Positions 25,533-34,132 of a DNA stretch of 48,791 nucleotides are shown here, one piece after another. The DNA is taken from assembly GCA_913019965.1 (NCBI GenBank), contig CAJVZR010000029.1, positions 1 through 48,791 of the forward strand. Reading direction: 5' to 3'. Position 1 is the first letter of the stretch. Every line of letters begins with the position of its first letter. The DNA comes from an uncultured Oleispira sp. Lineage in GTDB: Bacteria > Pseudomonadota > Gammaproteobacteria > Pseudomonadales > Oceanobacteraceae. The notes under the pieces were generated by a model, which worked only from the letters and a program-made list of their open reading frames with translations, was not told where the DNA came from and made no database searches. The position numbers and the translations under genes are program-made.

Positions 25533-26267
25533 TTAAATTCCAAACGACCAATACCAAGAAAGCACAGTTTCATCAGCATCGGCTGATGATGCGGCGAAGA
25601 GATACCTTACTGAAAGCCCAGTGTTCACTTGCTTTGTAGGCCGCAGTCCAAGAGCAAGCTCAATACCACCATAAACCGCTTGCTGGGCATCCCCATACTC
25701 ACTGAATATCTGACTTTTTGAGTTCTCTTGAGCGACCCCTAAACCCATTCCAGCACTGTAATAACTGTGAGCGGTGATGTTATGCTGCGAAAGGTACCAA
25801 GAAGCAAGACTATGCCACTCCACCTGAGCATCACTGGCTTTTTCAATTTCAAACAACCAATGACCATAATCTGAAGGTAGCTTCCAACCTAAAGCTAAGC
25901 CATAACCCTGATTAAAATTAAACCAACGACCCACAACTTCACCGTTCGATTCTTTTTTTAATTCCGTTAGCCGCCAAGCTAAACGCTCTTTTAGACCGCC
26001 TGATTCTCCCACTTCTGCAATTTTCGCCCAACCGCCCTCGTCTCGTTCGTCACGAATAAGCAACCAAGTATTACGACGCTGAGTAATGTCTATGTATGTA
26101 CCAGAAGGAAGTTCAATGCTGACAGGATAGCCAATACCTGGGCCCAAGCGTAATGAAAGTGCCCCCGTTAATTGCTGGGACAAACTTAAAGATGAAAATA
26201 GTAGACAACCAATCATGACGAGCCAATGCGATATTCCTCGCCCTGCCTCATTCCCCAAGCTTCGCAT
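25533..26267 (-). CDS. Exported protein with SH3-like domain and barrel-like C-terminus
   Basis: 244 residues. Signal peptide about residues 12-32 (HWLVMIGCLLFSSLSLS). Residues about 33-90 form a bacterial SH3-type domain (LSLRLGPGIGYPVSIELPSG, TWLLIRDERDEGGWAKI). The remaining 150 residues alternate aromatic and polar residues (NQGYGLALGWKLP, GMGLGVAQENS, TGLSVRYLFAASS) and end WYWSFGI. This looks like an outer-membrane barrel with a peptidoglycan-binding SH3 domain. First gene of the envelope cluster; the 130-nt gap upstream should hold the main promoter, but no clear hexamers were found. Confidence 0.75.
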   Translation of the reverse strand: MRSLGNEAGRGISHWLVMIGCLLFSSLSLSQQLTGALSLRLGPGIGYPVSIELPSGTYIDITQRRNTWLLIRDERDEGGWAKIAEVGESGGLKERLAWRLTELKKESNGEVVGRWFNFNQGYGLALGWKLPSDYGHWLFEIEKASDAQVEWHSLASWYLSQHNITAHSYYSAGMGLGVAQENSKSQIFSEYGDAQQAVYGGIELALGLRPTKQVNTGLSVRYLFAASSADADETVLSWYWSFGI

Positions 26268-26397
26268 AGTGCTAGCCTTTTATTATTAATTATATTTTTT
26301 TAGTTATTATCATCCTTAATAATTAGTACTAGTGTACACATCCAAAAATGGAATGCCAGTCCTTTGGCTTACCCAATGTTACAAAGTCAGTACCCTT

Positions 26398-27579
26398 TTA
26401 CTTACTCAACTGTTTCATTGCCTTTTCTAAACCTTCTAACGTCAAAGGATACATTTCATCCTCAAAAATCTGACGAATCACACCTAAGGACCCCCCGTGC
26501 CCCCAATGACTTTCAGGTGCGGGATTAATCCAAACAATTTTGCTGAACTTGTCTTTCATACGCTGCAACCAAACCGCACCCGCTTCGTCATTCCAATGCT
26601 CAACGCTGCCACCAGTATGGGTCACCTCATAAGGCGCCATCATCGCATCACCAATAAAGATCACCTTATAATCACTGCCAAACTTATTCAGCAGATCCCA
26701 AGTCATGGTTTGTTCATTGGTACGGCGAATGTTATTTTTCCAGACAGACTCATACAAGCAGTTATGGAAATAAAAGGTTTCCATGTGCTTGAATTCAGTA
26801 CGCGCAGCTGAGAAGAGTTCTTCGCAAACCTTAACGTGAGGATCCATCGAGCCTCCAATATCAAAGAACAACAAGACTTTGACCGCATTGTGCCGCTCAG
26901 GAACCAGCTTTAAATCTAAATAGCCCGCATTACGGGCTGTAGAAGCAATCGTATCATCCAGATCAAGCTTATCCGCAGCTCCGGTGCGGGCGAATTTACG
27001 CAAGCGACGTAACGCGACTTTAATATTACGAATACCCAACTGAATGGAATCATCCAGGTCTCTGTAATTGCGCTTCTCCCAGACCTTTACCGCTTTTTTA
27101 TGTCGTGAACGCCCCTGCTCGATGCGAAAACCTTCCGGATTAAAACCATTAGCACCGAACGGCGAAGTACCACCGGTACCGATATGCTTATTACCACCCT
27201 GGTGGCGTTCTTTCTGATTTTCCAAGCGCTCTTGGAATGCTTTAATTATCTCATCCAAACCGCCAAGCTCTTTAATCTGATCCATTTCCTCCTGAGTCAT
27301 GATGCGCTCCATCTCTTTGCGCATCCAGTCATCAGGAATACTAGGGTCATCCATAGAGAAATCTAGATTATCGATACCTTCAAAATAATGAGCAAAAGCC
27401 TTATCGAACTTATCATAATGGCGCTCATCTTTAACCAAACACATCTTGGCCAATACATAAAAGTCATCCAGATTAGCGAAAGCCAAGTTCTTCTCAACCG
27501 AGGCAATTAAATCTAAGTATTCACTCACAGTGCAAGGCACTTTAGCCTTGCGTACCGTCATAAAAAAATCGATGAACAT
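26398..27579 (-). CDS. VWA domain protein of the CoxE-like family
   Basis: 393 residues, cytoplasmic. N-terminal helical part, a linker with low complexity (ERHQGGNKHIGTGGTSPFGA), then a von Willebrand A domain starting VKVLLFFDIGGSMDPHV. The metal site reads DxGxS rather than DxSxS, as is usual for CoxE-like proteins. AAGGG precedes the ATG. It follows a MoxR-type ATPase gene by 31 nt; such pairs act as AAA chaperones that insert metal or remodel enzymes (known for CoxD/CoxE and MoxR). No target enzyme gene is adjacent. Confidence 0.9.
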   Translation of the reverse strand: MFIDFFMTVRKAKVPCTVSEYLDLIASVEKNLAFANLDDFYVLAKMCLVKDERHYDKFDKAFAHYFEGIDNLDFSMDDPSIPDDWMRKEMERIMTQEEMDQIKELGGLDEIIKAFQERLENQKERHQGGNKHIGTGGTSPFGANGFNPEGFRIEQGRSRHKKAVKVWEKRNYRDLDDSIQLGIRNIKVALRRLRKFARTGAADKLDLDDTIASTARNAGYLDLKLVPERHNAVKVLLFFDIGGSMDPHVKVCEELFSAARTEFKHMETFYFHNCLYESVWKNNIRRTNEQTMTWDLLNKFGSDYKVIFIGDAMMAPYEVTHTGGSVEHWNDEAGAVWLQRMKDKFSKIVWINPAPESHWGHGGSLGVIRQIFEDEMYPLTLEGLEKAMKQLSK

Positions 27580-27610
27580 ATCGAACCCTTATCAAACTTA
27601 CGGACTTTGC

Positions 27611-28453
27611 TTAACCGCGACGACGACTCATAAAGGCTAATTTTTCTAACAACTGCACGTCTTGTTCATTTTTAACCAAAGCGCCATGCATCGGTGGGAT
27701 CGCTCGAGTAGCATCAGAATCGCGTAACAGATCAATACCAATTTCATCTGCCATCAATAACTTCAGCCAATCGATTAATTCGGATGTAGAAGGCTTTTTC
27801 TTTAATCCCGGCACTTTACGAACATCGAAGAAGACTTCCATCGCCTCTTTCACCAAAGACGACTGAATATTAGGATAATGCACATCCACAATCTTCATCA
27901 TGGTTTCTTTTGAAGGAAAATCAATATAATGGAAAAAACAGCGACGTAAGAAAGCATCTGGCAGCTCTTTTTCATTATTACTAGTAATCAAGATAATGGG
28001 ACGATGCTTAGCAACAATACGCTCTTGAGTTTCATAGCAATAAAATTCCATCTTATCGAGCTCTAATAACAAGTCATTCGGAAACTCAATATCCGCCTTA
28101 TCGATTTCATCAATCAATAAAACCACAGGTTTATCCGCATTAAAAGCTTCCCAAAGCTTCCCTTTTACGATGTAGTTCTTAATATCATGAACTTTATCAT
28201 TGCCTAGTTGAGAATCTCGTAAGCGAGATACGGCATCGTATTCATACAAACCTTGATGAGCTTTGGTGGTACTTTTAATGTGCCACTGAATCAGTTCAGT
28301 GCCCAAAGACTCGGCCAGTTGCTCAGCCAACATGGTTTTACCCGTACCTGGCTCCCCTTTCAACAACAGTGGGCGCTGAAGGGTAATCGCCGCATTGACA
28401 GCCATTTGCAACTCAGGTGTTGCAACGTATTCATTAGTACCTTGGAACTTCAT
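27611..28453 (-). CDS. MoxR-family AAA+ ATPase
   Basis: 280 residues from the ATG at 28453, where GAGG lies 7 nt upstream; a TTG at 28468 would swallow this site. Shows Walker A (GEPGTGKTMLAEQL), Walker B (VVLLIDEIDKADIEFP), sensor 1 (ILITSNNEKELPDAFLRR) and the C-terminal lid typical of MoxR/CoxD. It is a cytoplasmic hexameric ATPase working with the VWA partner encoded just downstream. The presumed client is unknown. Confidence 0.93.
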   Translation of the reverse strand: MKFQGTNEYVATPELQMAVNAAITLQRPLLLKGEPGTGKTMLAEQLAESLGTELIQWHIKSTTKAHQGLYEYDAVSRLRDSQLGNDKVHDIKNYIVKGKLWEAFNADKPVVLLIDEIDKADIEFPNDLLLELDKMEFYCYETQERIVAKHRPIILITSNNEKELPDAFLRRCFFHYIDFPSKETMMKIVDVHYPNIQSSLVKEAMEVFFDVRKVPGLKKKPSTSELIDWLKLLMADEIGIDLLRDSDATRAIPPMHGALVKNEQDVQLLEKLAFMSRRRG

Positions 28454-28616
28454 AATAGCCTCAAACAAGTATCATCGAGTTGTATGACCACTTAAAAGTG
28501 ATCAGATGCATAATAATTTCCCGCAGTATAAGCGCTTGTCACCCCTTGCAACAAGATGCGCCATTCTGCTAGTCAGCCATCAATACTCACAAAAAACCCA
28601 AATATAAACCCCAGAC

Positions 28617-28643
28617 ATAAAAAAAGGGCTTAATTAAGCCCTT
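28617..28643 (-). terminator. Rho-independent terminator of the large VWA gene
   Basis: AAGGGCTTAATTAAGCCCTT (28624-28643) is a perfect palindrome. On the minus strand it is followed by a T-run (28625-28619). Confidence 0.88.
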
Positions 28644-28676
28644 ATTTCGCACAACAACTTTGTTACCACAAAATTG

Positions 28677-30944
28677 CTACTTCTCTTTCTTCTCACCATC
28701 AGCATCACTATCAAACTCTCCCCAAGAATCCTCATCGGTATCAACATCATCATCGGGATCAATTGAGAAGTCCTCGTCAAATCCTCCCGCTTGAGGCAAT
28801 GCATCCGCCTCTAAACTACTCGGGACGGGTTCCGACTTAGAATCAGCTGAAAAAGCGATATCTTCTTCATCTCCTTCATCTAAAGAGTCAAAATCCCCGG
28901 CAAAATCATCCTCCAGCTCTTCTAACTCAGCCATAACCCCTTGATCCATACTGGTTTGCGCATCGACAGCCGGGGCAGACTTACGAAACATGAACCACCA
29001 AACACCGGCACCAATTACCGCCACATTCAGTAAAACAAGTATCAAATAGATCCACCATGCGACCCCTTCATCCAACTCCTCAACGGACTCATCGATTTGC
29101 GACACATCATCCAGTGATATTTTTTCAATCATTGCTCCTTCAGAATCAGTAGCTAATTGCTCAGCCTCTGCCGTAATGGCCGCCTCAATCTCCTCTGCCG
29201 TAGCGACTTCCTCCTCTTTTACATCATTTCCAGCCACCGCATCCTCAACAGCCGCACCTTCAACAACTGCATCTTCGCCTTTTTCACCATCAACGGCTGC
29301 TTCATTATTAGCTAAACCTGCTGCTGATAACGATTCATCCGAAGCCGCAATAATAGGCAAATCAAATACGATGGTTTCTGGCTTAACTTTGAAATTTTTA
29401 CCACTTTGAGTAATACCACGAATATTCAAATCAACGCGATACTCTCCCGCCCCCTTAGTCGGAGATATCTCACTTACCCAAGCATTTTCATCTGGATTAA
29501 AAACAACCGATTGAATGATCGTATTTTCATCCGGACTTTTGATCTTAGCAATAACCCTAGAACGCTCAGTATCTAAGTTATCCGATAAGGGCTTTACTTC
29601 AATCCGATAGACTTTCTTTTCTTCATCAGCTCTATGTTCAATTTCAACCGGCTGCATCATGGTCATTGAGAAACTACGCTTACGCTGAAACGTTCGCCCC
29701 TCTGCTATCAACTCAACCTGATATTGGCCCAATTCTTTTAAACGATATAAACCCTCCCTGTAGATCCCATCGCTAGGCGGGCTCTCGGGGTCCGATAAAA
29801 TTTTACTGCCTTCGCGACCACTGGCGGTAACGACGGTCATCGTCATATCGGTGAGGCGTAAAATCTCGACTTTGTTAACCACTTCACCGGCATTGGTTAA
29901 TTTTATTTCCACATCCAGCTTATCTCCGGGAAATATAGTCGCTGGAATACCTTCAACACTTAGGGCCAAATCCGAAAGAATAGTAACTCGATTGGATGGA
30001 TCAAGATCTGCTTCTGCTACCCAAGTACCCGCCTCTGGCTGTTTAATTGTAATCAAATCGAAATTAAGATCTTTATGCCAGCGTACGTTTTGCGAATGCT
30101 CTAATTCTGTAATTCGGCTTCCTGCCGGAGTTAATAATGCTGTTTCTTGTGATCCACCAGAACGCTTAAAAATTAGTGCCGTAAATTCTTTTACACTGCC
30201 ATCGATGACAAAGGTATTATCTTCCATTGGCACCTGCTCTACAGGCACTGCTCGATCAAACGCGCGTAAAAACGCTTTCATCAACTCTTCAGCATTACTA
30301 GCTTCTGAATACAAACCATCGGTTTCTAAGGCAATTTCTTGCAATAGTGTTTTATCAGCCAAATCCGACAGCGCAAGGGTATGAATATTAGCCCCAGACT
30401 GACGATACTTATCCAAAACTTCGGACATTAGCTTTTGGCGTTCCGCAGTATTTATTTCTTCAGCATTAGCAGTGGCTTGCTCTGCCATATCGACTTTACC
30501 ATCGGTCAATAAGATAATACTTTGCTGAAAACCACTCTCTGCGCTCAATCCCCAGGCGGCATCATTTAATGCTCCAGTTAAATTCGTACGCAACCCCAAT
30601 GAAGAAATTTCAACCGCAGCCTTCAATGCATCTTCTCGCCATTTATCATCAACGGCCGCAACAGGCACTAAATTATTAACATATCGTCCAAACGTCCAAA
30701 TACCCGCTTGGGCACCCTCTGGCATAAGTTTTAACAATAGATTAAGTGCGGGAATACGTAGATTATTCGGATCAGTCTGCTTCATACTGCCCGAAATATC
30801 GATAATGATGCGAACATCAAAAGGGAGGCCTTTATCATCACTTTCTGCGCCTTCGAGGGCAATAGCAGAGTTCGTAAACAACAAACCGGACAATAAAAGG
30901 AAGGCAATAAGCCTTCCCCCCGAATACATAAGATCTCTGAGCAT
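28677..30944 (-). CDS. Membrane-anchored VWA-domain protein with acidic cytoplasmic tail
   Basis: 755 residues from the ATG at 30944 (GGAG 8 nt before it); the longer ORF adds 26 residues with no signal peptide at its start. A signal peptide (LIAFLLLSGLLFTNSAIA) is followed by a VWA domain with an intact metal site (DVRIIIDISGSMKQTD). Beta-sandwich-like repeats fill the middle, then an Ala/Glu-rich linker (residues about 540-610), one membrane helix (WWIYLILVLLNVAVIGAGVW, about 628-650) and a strongly acidic tail of about 100 residues. The VWA part should lie in the periplasm. It follows the winged-helix membrane gene by 29 nt. Similar proteins exist in other marine Gammaproteobacteria; the function is unknown. 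Confidence 0.85.
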   Translation of the reverse strand: MLRDLMYSGGRLIAFLLLSGLLFTNSAIALEGAESDDKGLPFDVRIIIDISGSMKQTDPNNLRIPALNLLLKLMPEGAQAGIWTFGRYVNNLVPVAAVDDKWREDALKAAVEISSLGLRTNLTGALNDAAWGLSAESGFQQSIILLTDGKVDMAEQATANAEEINTAERQKLMSEVLDKYRQSGANIHTLALSDLADKTLLQEIALETDGLYSEASNAEELMKAFLRAFDRAVPVEQVPMEDNTFVIDGSVKEFTALIFKRSGGSQETALLTPAGSRITELEHSQNVRWHKDLNFDLITIKQPEAGTWVAEADLDPSNRVTILSDLALSVEGIPATIFPGDKLDVEIKLTNAGEVVNKVEILRLTDMTMTVVTASGREGSKILSDPESPPSDGIYREGLYRLKELGQYQVELIAEGRTFQRKRSFSMTMMQPVEIEHRADEEKKVYRIEVKPLSDNLDTERSRVIAKIKSPDENTIIQSVVFNPDENAWVSEISPTKGAGEYRVDLNIRGITQSGKNFKVKPETIVFDLPIIAASDESLSAAGLANNEAAVDGEKGEDAVVEGAAVEDAVAGNDVKEEEVATAEEIEAAITAEAEQLATDSEGAMIEKISLDDVSQIDESVEELDEGVAWWIYLILVLLNVAVIGAGVWWFMFRKSAPAVDAQTSMDQGVMAELEELEDDFAGDFDSLDEGDEEDIAFSADSKSEPVPSSLEADALPQAGGFDEDFSIDPDDDVDTDEDSWGEFDSDADGEKKEK

Positions 30945-30973
30945 TTTCAGAACTCCAATCAGGGGGAAATAAC

Positions 30974-31642
30974 TTATAACGTCGTCTCTAGAACACGGCG
31001 ACCATTTTCGGTAATGTGCCAACGCACACCGTCTTTACCACTAACTTTACCCGCAAGACTACGTACCGTCAGCACGTTTAGAGTCTTGAGCACAGTGGAC
31101 TCATCTTGATTCACTTCACGACATAGACCTGCCAATGAACGGAAAATAAAGCGGCCACTCGAAAGGATCTTTAGCACACTGGTCGAAGTCACATCCAGCT
31201 CGTCTTGCATCGTCATGATTTTTGGATCCTGCAGATTTACATCCTGCTCAGTTTCCGTATCAATCAAAGGCAAAAGATTCGTTTGAATCATGCGTAAATC
31301 TTGCTGAACCTCTTCCGCACGTTGCTTAGCTACTTGAGCTTCGTTAAAGATACGATCAGACAAGTTATCAATCACAAAGCGTGATAATAACGCCGAAATC
31401 AAACAAAAACCGGTAAAGATCAATAAGCGAGACGGATCTCCTTGGCTTTCTAGAACCAGCTCACTATTCACTAGATCGAGTACAACGGGCACTAAGAACG
31501 AAGCGCCGACACCCACCACTAAAAAGCGCGGTAAGCTTGATGCGTCCGGATCTTTGTCACCGTATAGATAATAATTAACTAGTCCACCAAAAATACCGGC
31601 TAGTAACATGACGGTTGCCATGATAAAGATATGATTTGCCAT
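30974..31642 (-). CDS. Membrane protein with C-terminal winged-helix domain
   Basis: 222 residues from the ATG at 31642, where AGAGG is in place; an ATG at 31657 would cover it. Three hydrophobic helices (IFIMATVMLLAGIFGGLVNY, about 5-25; FLVVGVGASFLVPVVLDLV, about 38-57; LLIFTGFCLISALLSRFVI, about 70-88) are followed by a charged coiled coil (AQVAKQRAEEVQQDLRMIQT) and a winged-helix domain (LAGLCREVNQDESTVLKTLN, ending WHITENGRRVL). The three-helix part resembles the YEATS-associated three-TM module (as I recall it). It probably senses the envelope or membrane state and signals through the winged helix, perhaps not by binding DNA. Confidence 0.75.
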   Translation of the reverse strand: MANHIFIMATVMLLAGIFGGLVNYYLYGDKDPDASSLPRFLVVGVGASFLVPVVLDLVNSELVLESQGDPSRLLIFTGFCLISALLSRFVIDNLSDRIFNEAQVAKQRAEEVQQDLRMIQTNLLPLIDTETEQDVNLQDPKIMTMQDELDVTSTSVLKILSSGRFIFRSLAGLCREVNQDESTVLKTLNVLTVRSLAGKVSGKDGVRWHITENGRRVLETTL

Positions 31643-31774
31643 TTTTTGACCTCTCATCCATTAGAGTGCGAATTCATTTCGCTCCCTAAAAAGCTCCACT
31701 TACATTAGACAAACGCAGCGACATCGAGCGTTCCTGCTTTAAAACTAGCAAAGAATCCCAAATCCGCCAGAGAG

Positions 31775-31833
31775 AATGAGAAAAAAATGAAAAAATTGAA
31801 TGAGTTAGCGCTATTAATGTTAAATAGCGCTAA
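31775..31833 (-). terminator. Hairpin and T-rich tract after the small membrane protein gene
   Basis: TTAGCGCTATT (31805-31815) pairs with AATAGCGCTAA (31823-31833). On the minus strand it is followed 6-8 nt later by T-rich runs (31798-31775). The T-tract is offset from the stem, so strength is uncertain. Confidence 0.55.
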
Positions 31834-31838
31834 ATCTG

Positions 31839-32198
31839 TCACTCATTTTGAGCAGTGAACTTAGTTCGTAAGAAGTTAAACAATGACAGGAGAGACATTA
31901 GAATTAGGCCGATAAAAAGCCCTGCTAACATATATATTACCGCATCTAGAATAGAGGCATTATTTTCTAAAAAGCTACGAAATAGAATCACTAGAAATGC
32001 AGGAGCATAATTTGAAGCATCGACTTCTAGAGCGGTACTATCCAAAGGTGCAGGTGTAAATAACAATACTGCCCCTAAAATACGAATAATGGCCTTCATG
32101 TCCTTTTGCTGAAGCCAGAAAAACATTTTATCCCAAGCCCAAAAGCAGGCCAGAGCACATACAAAGTATAATCCCCACTGCACAATACCATTAAACAT
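31839..32198 (-). CDS. Small membrane protein of unknown function
   Basis: 119 residues from the ATG at 32198, which overlaps the ycgN stop (TAATG) and has GGAAAG just upstream; longer starts at 32210 and 32228 lie inside ycgN. Three hydrophobic helices: WGLYFVCALACFWAWD, AIIRILGAVLLFTPAPL and AVIYMLAGLFIGLILMSLLS. The middle carries LLFTPAPLDSTALEVDASNYAPAF. I do not recognise a family. It is translationally coupled to ycgN and ends in a probable terminator, so it closes the rnd-ycgL-ycgN unit. Confidence 0.7.
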   Translation of the reverse strand: MFNGIVQWGLYFVCALACFWAWDKMFFWLQQKDMKAIIRILGAVLLFTPAPLDSTALEVDASNYAPAFLVILFRSFLENNASILDAVIYMLAGLFIGLILMSLLSLFNFLRTKFTAQNE

Positions 32199-32638
32199 TA
32201 AGCTTTCCATATTATGTGGCTTTGCCACTCCTCCTCTGGGACCTTGTCATCTGGAACCCCTTTGCCTTTAAGAGAAATCTCCGCTTTATGCACAGAATTT
32301 GGATCACCGCTAATCAAAGGATGCCAATCATACAAGGGCTTCCCTTCAGCAACCAATCGATAGGCGCAAGTATCAGGCAACCAATGAAAACTCTCTGCTT
32401 GCTCTGGGGTTAACCAAATACACTCAGGCACTTTTTCATTACGCGTTTGATAAACAGTGCAGGAACAGTCCTTTTTATCTAAATAACGACAGTGGATATC
32501 GGTGTAATACACCTCGTCAGTATCTTCATCCTCCAGTTTATGCAAACAACAGCGAGCACAGCCATCACATAACGACTCCCACTCCTGTTTCGTCATCTGC
32601 TTTAGGGTTTTCGTTTCCCAAAACGGCTTAGCACTCAC
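32198..32638 (-). CDS. ycgN: YcgN-family cysteine-cluster protein
   Basis: 146 residues. Cys-rich pattern WESLCDGCARCCLHKLED, CRYLDKKDCSCTVY and PECIWL fits the UPF0260/YcgN family, thought to bind a metal cluster (zinc- or iron-chelating, Pfam CxxCxxCC group). GTG start overlaps the stop of ycgL (GTGA), matching the usual ycgL-ycgN order. The cytoplasmic role is not known. Confidence 0.92.
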   Translation of the reverse strand: MSAKPFWETKTLKQMTKQEWESLCDGCARCCLHKLEDEDTDEVYYTDIHCRYLDKKDCSCTVYQTRNEKVPECIWLTPEQAESFHWLPDTCAYRLVAEGKPLYDWHPLISGDPNSVHKAEISLKGKGVPDDKVPEEEWQSHIIWKA

Positions 32639-32928
32639 TCGTCAGTATCTCGCTTGCAAAAAACATCCAGTCCCAAGCCCATCTTTTCTTTAGGCGGCGG
32701 CATTTGCAGATAAAAGCCATTATCTTCGATTGCAGCCAGAACCTTAGAGGCCTCTGCGCGTGCAAGCTTACGATCTTCCGTAATAATCAACTTAGTCACC
32801 AACTCTGGACGACCAAAAGTTTCTAAAAGAGCCTCAGGCACTTTAGATAGATCATCCTTTAGTGAAACGTATAAGTACATTTCTTCTTTGCGACGGCTTT
32901 TATAAATATTACACAATTGTTTGTTCAT
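32635..32928 (-). CDS. ycgL: YcgL domain protein
   Basis: 97 residues, the YcgL fold: NIYKSRRKEEMYLYVSLKDD near the start, then EALLETFGRPELV and GFYLQMPPPKE, the conserved end of the family. It follows rnd by 20 nt and overlaps ycgN. This is the usual neighbourhood (ycgL is often next to rnd or minCDE). Molecular role is unknown; E. coli YcgL has been structurally described but not assigned an activity that I can state. Confidence 0.9.
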   Translation of the reverse strand: MNKQLCNIYKSRRKEEMYLYVSLKDDLSKVPEALLETFGRPELVTKLIITEDRKLARAEASKVLAAIEDNGFYLQMPPPKEKMGLGLDVFCKRDTDE

Positions 32929-32948
32929 AAGAGTTATTTCTTAATTCT

Positions 32949-34106
32949 CTATATCACAGCTTGATCTTCTTGCTGCAAATAATTCAGCAAGTCTTCACCG
33001 ATTTCATTTTTACGCCAACCCAATAAGGGCTCGGGCAGATGATAAGGGCCGCGAGGATAACCAGAACGCAACAAGGCTTCCAGTGTTTTCTTTTTAACTA
33101 ACATATCTGCTGGAATGTCGATACTGTCAGCACGAACAGTCACGGCTTTCTTTAAAGCCTTTAGCTTCTCGCCTGCTTGAGGAGACAAAGGCTTTTGCAA
33201 TACGTCTGGCCACAATGACTCATCTGCTTGTTTGGCTTGCTCAATTAAAGACAATGCTTGATCACCTGCCCGTTGGCGGACGTGAGGTTTCATCCCAGCT
33301 CGGGCTAAGTCACCCTGATGGAGCGGCTGATAACGCGCCATATTCCACAACACATTATCCGCAACTACTTGAGATCTAGGCACATTCCAAAGGCGCGCCA
33401 CTTCTTCACGCCAAATAGCCAAGCACTGGAGAACATACTGCTCTTGCGGGCGTAATTTCCAAGCTAGCTTAACCTTTCGATATTGCTGACTGTAGTCATC
33501 ACTAATTTGTCCCAACTCAATCAAACGCTGACAATCTTCTTGCCACCAAGCCAAACGCCCCATTTCATCCAACAAGGTCAGTAAACGCTCATAACATTGA
33601 TGTAAATAAAAGACATCGGCGACGGCGTATTCAATTTGCTGAGGGCGCAAAGGTCTCTGCAACCAATCTGAGCGCGTTTCACCCTTATCGATTTCAATGT
33701 CCAATACGGCTTTAACTAAACGCTGAAAGCCCATAATTCCGCCCAAACTTGCCAGTGCGGCACCCTGCTGAGTATCCGCAACAGGGTTCGGAATGGTACC
33801 GGTTAAACGGTGACATACCTCTAGATCTTCTGAGCAGGCATGGAATACCTTCACAAGATCGGGATTATCTAACAACTCAGCAAAACAAGACCAATCGGTA
33901 ATCGTTAATGGATCAATTAAATAACACGCCTGATTGTCTGCGACTTGCAGTAGGCCAGCTTTAGGAAAAAAAGTTGAAGTGCGAACAAACTCTGTATCCA
34001 GAGCAATAAAATCTAGCTTTTGCCACATCTGACAATGCGATAACAATTCGTTATCGGTTGTAATCCAAATTGGCTTAGGAATAGAATCCAATGGTTTAAT
34101 ACTCAC
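32949..34106 (-). CDS. rnd: Ribonuclease D
   Basis: 385 residues (E. coli 375). DEDD exonuclease: FIALDTEFVRTSTFFPKAGL (the D and E of motif I), HACSEDLEVC (motif II) and QIEYAVADVFYL (motif III, D and Y). It is followed by two HRDC-like helical domains. Removes 3' nucleotides of tRNA precursors. The start is GTG at 34106, with a weak binding site. It follows recR closely and precedes ycgL in one run of genes. Confidence 0.95.
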   Translation of the reverse strand: MSIKPLDSIPKPIWITTDNELLSHCQMWQKLDFIALDTEFVRTSTFFPKAGLLQVADNQACYLIDPLTITDWSCFAELLDNPDLVKVFHACSEDLEVCHRLTGTIPNPVADTQQGAALASLGGIMGFQRLVKAVLDIEIDKGETRSDWLQRPLRPQQIEYAVADVFYLHQCYERLLTLLDEMGRLAWWQEDCQRLIELGQISDDYSQQYRKVKLAWKLRPQEQYVLQCLAIWREEVARLWNVPRSQVVADNVLWNMARYQPLHQGDLARAGMKPHVRQRAGDQALSLIEQAKQADESLWPDVLQKPLSPQAGEKLKALKKAVTVRADSIDIPADMLVKKKTLEALLRSGYPRGPYHLPEPLLGWRKNEIGEDLLNYLQQEDQAVI

Positions 34107-34132
34107 TTATTGGCTGTTTATTTTAATACGAA

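Noticed and set aside
28469-28676. Possible small gene in the gap between moxR and the large VWA gene
   Set aside because: No ORF with a binding site; only the terminator is supported.
32199-32228. Longer starts of the small membrane protein
   Set aside because: The ATG at 32198 has GGAAAG upstream and the typical TAATG overlap.
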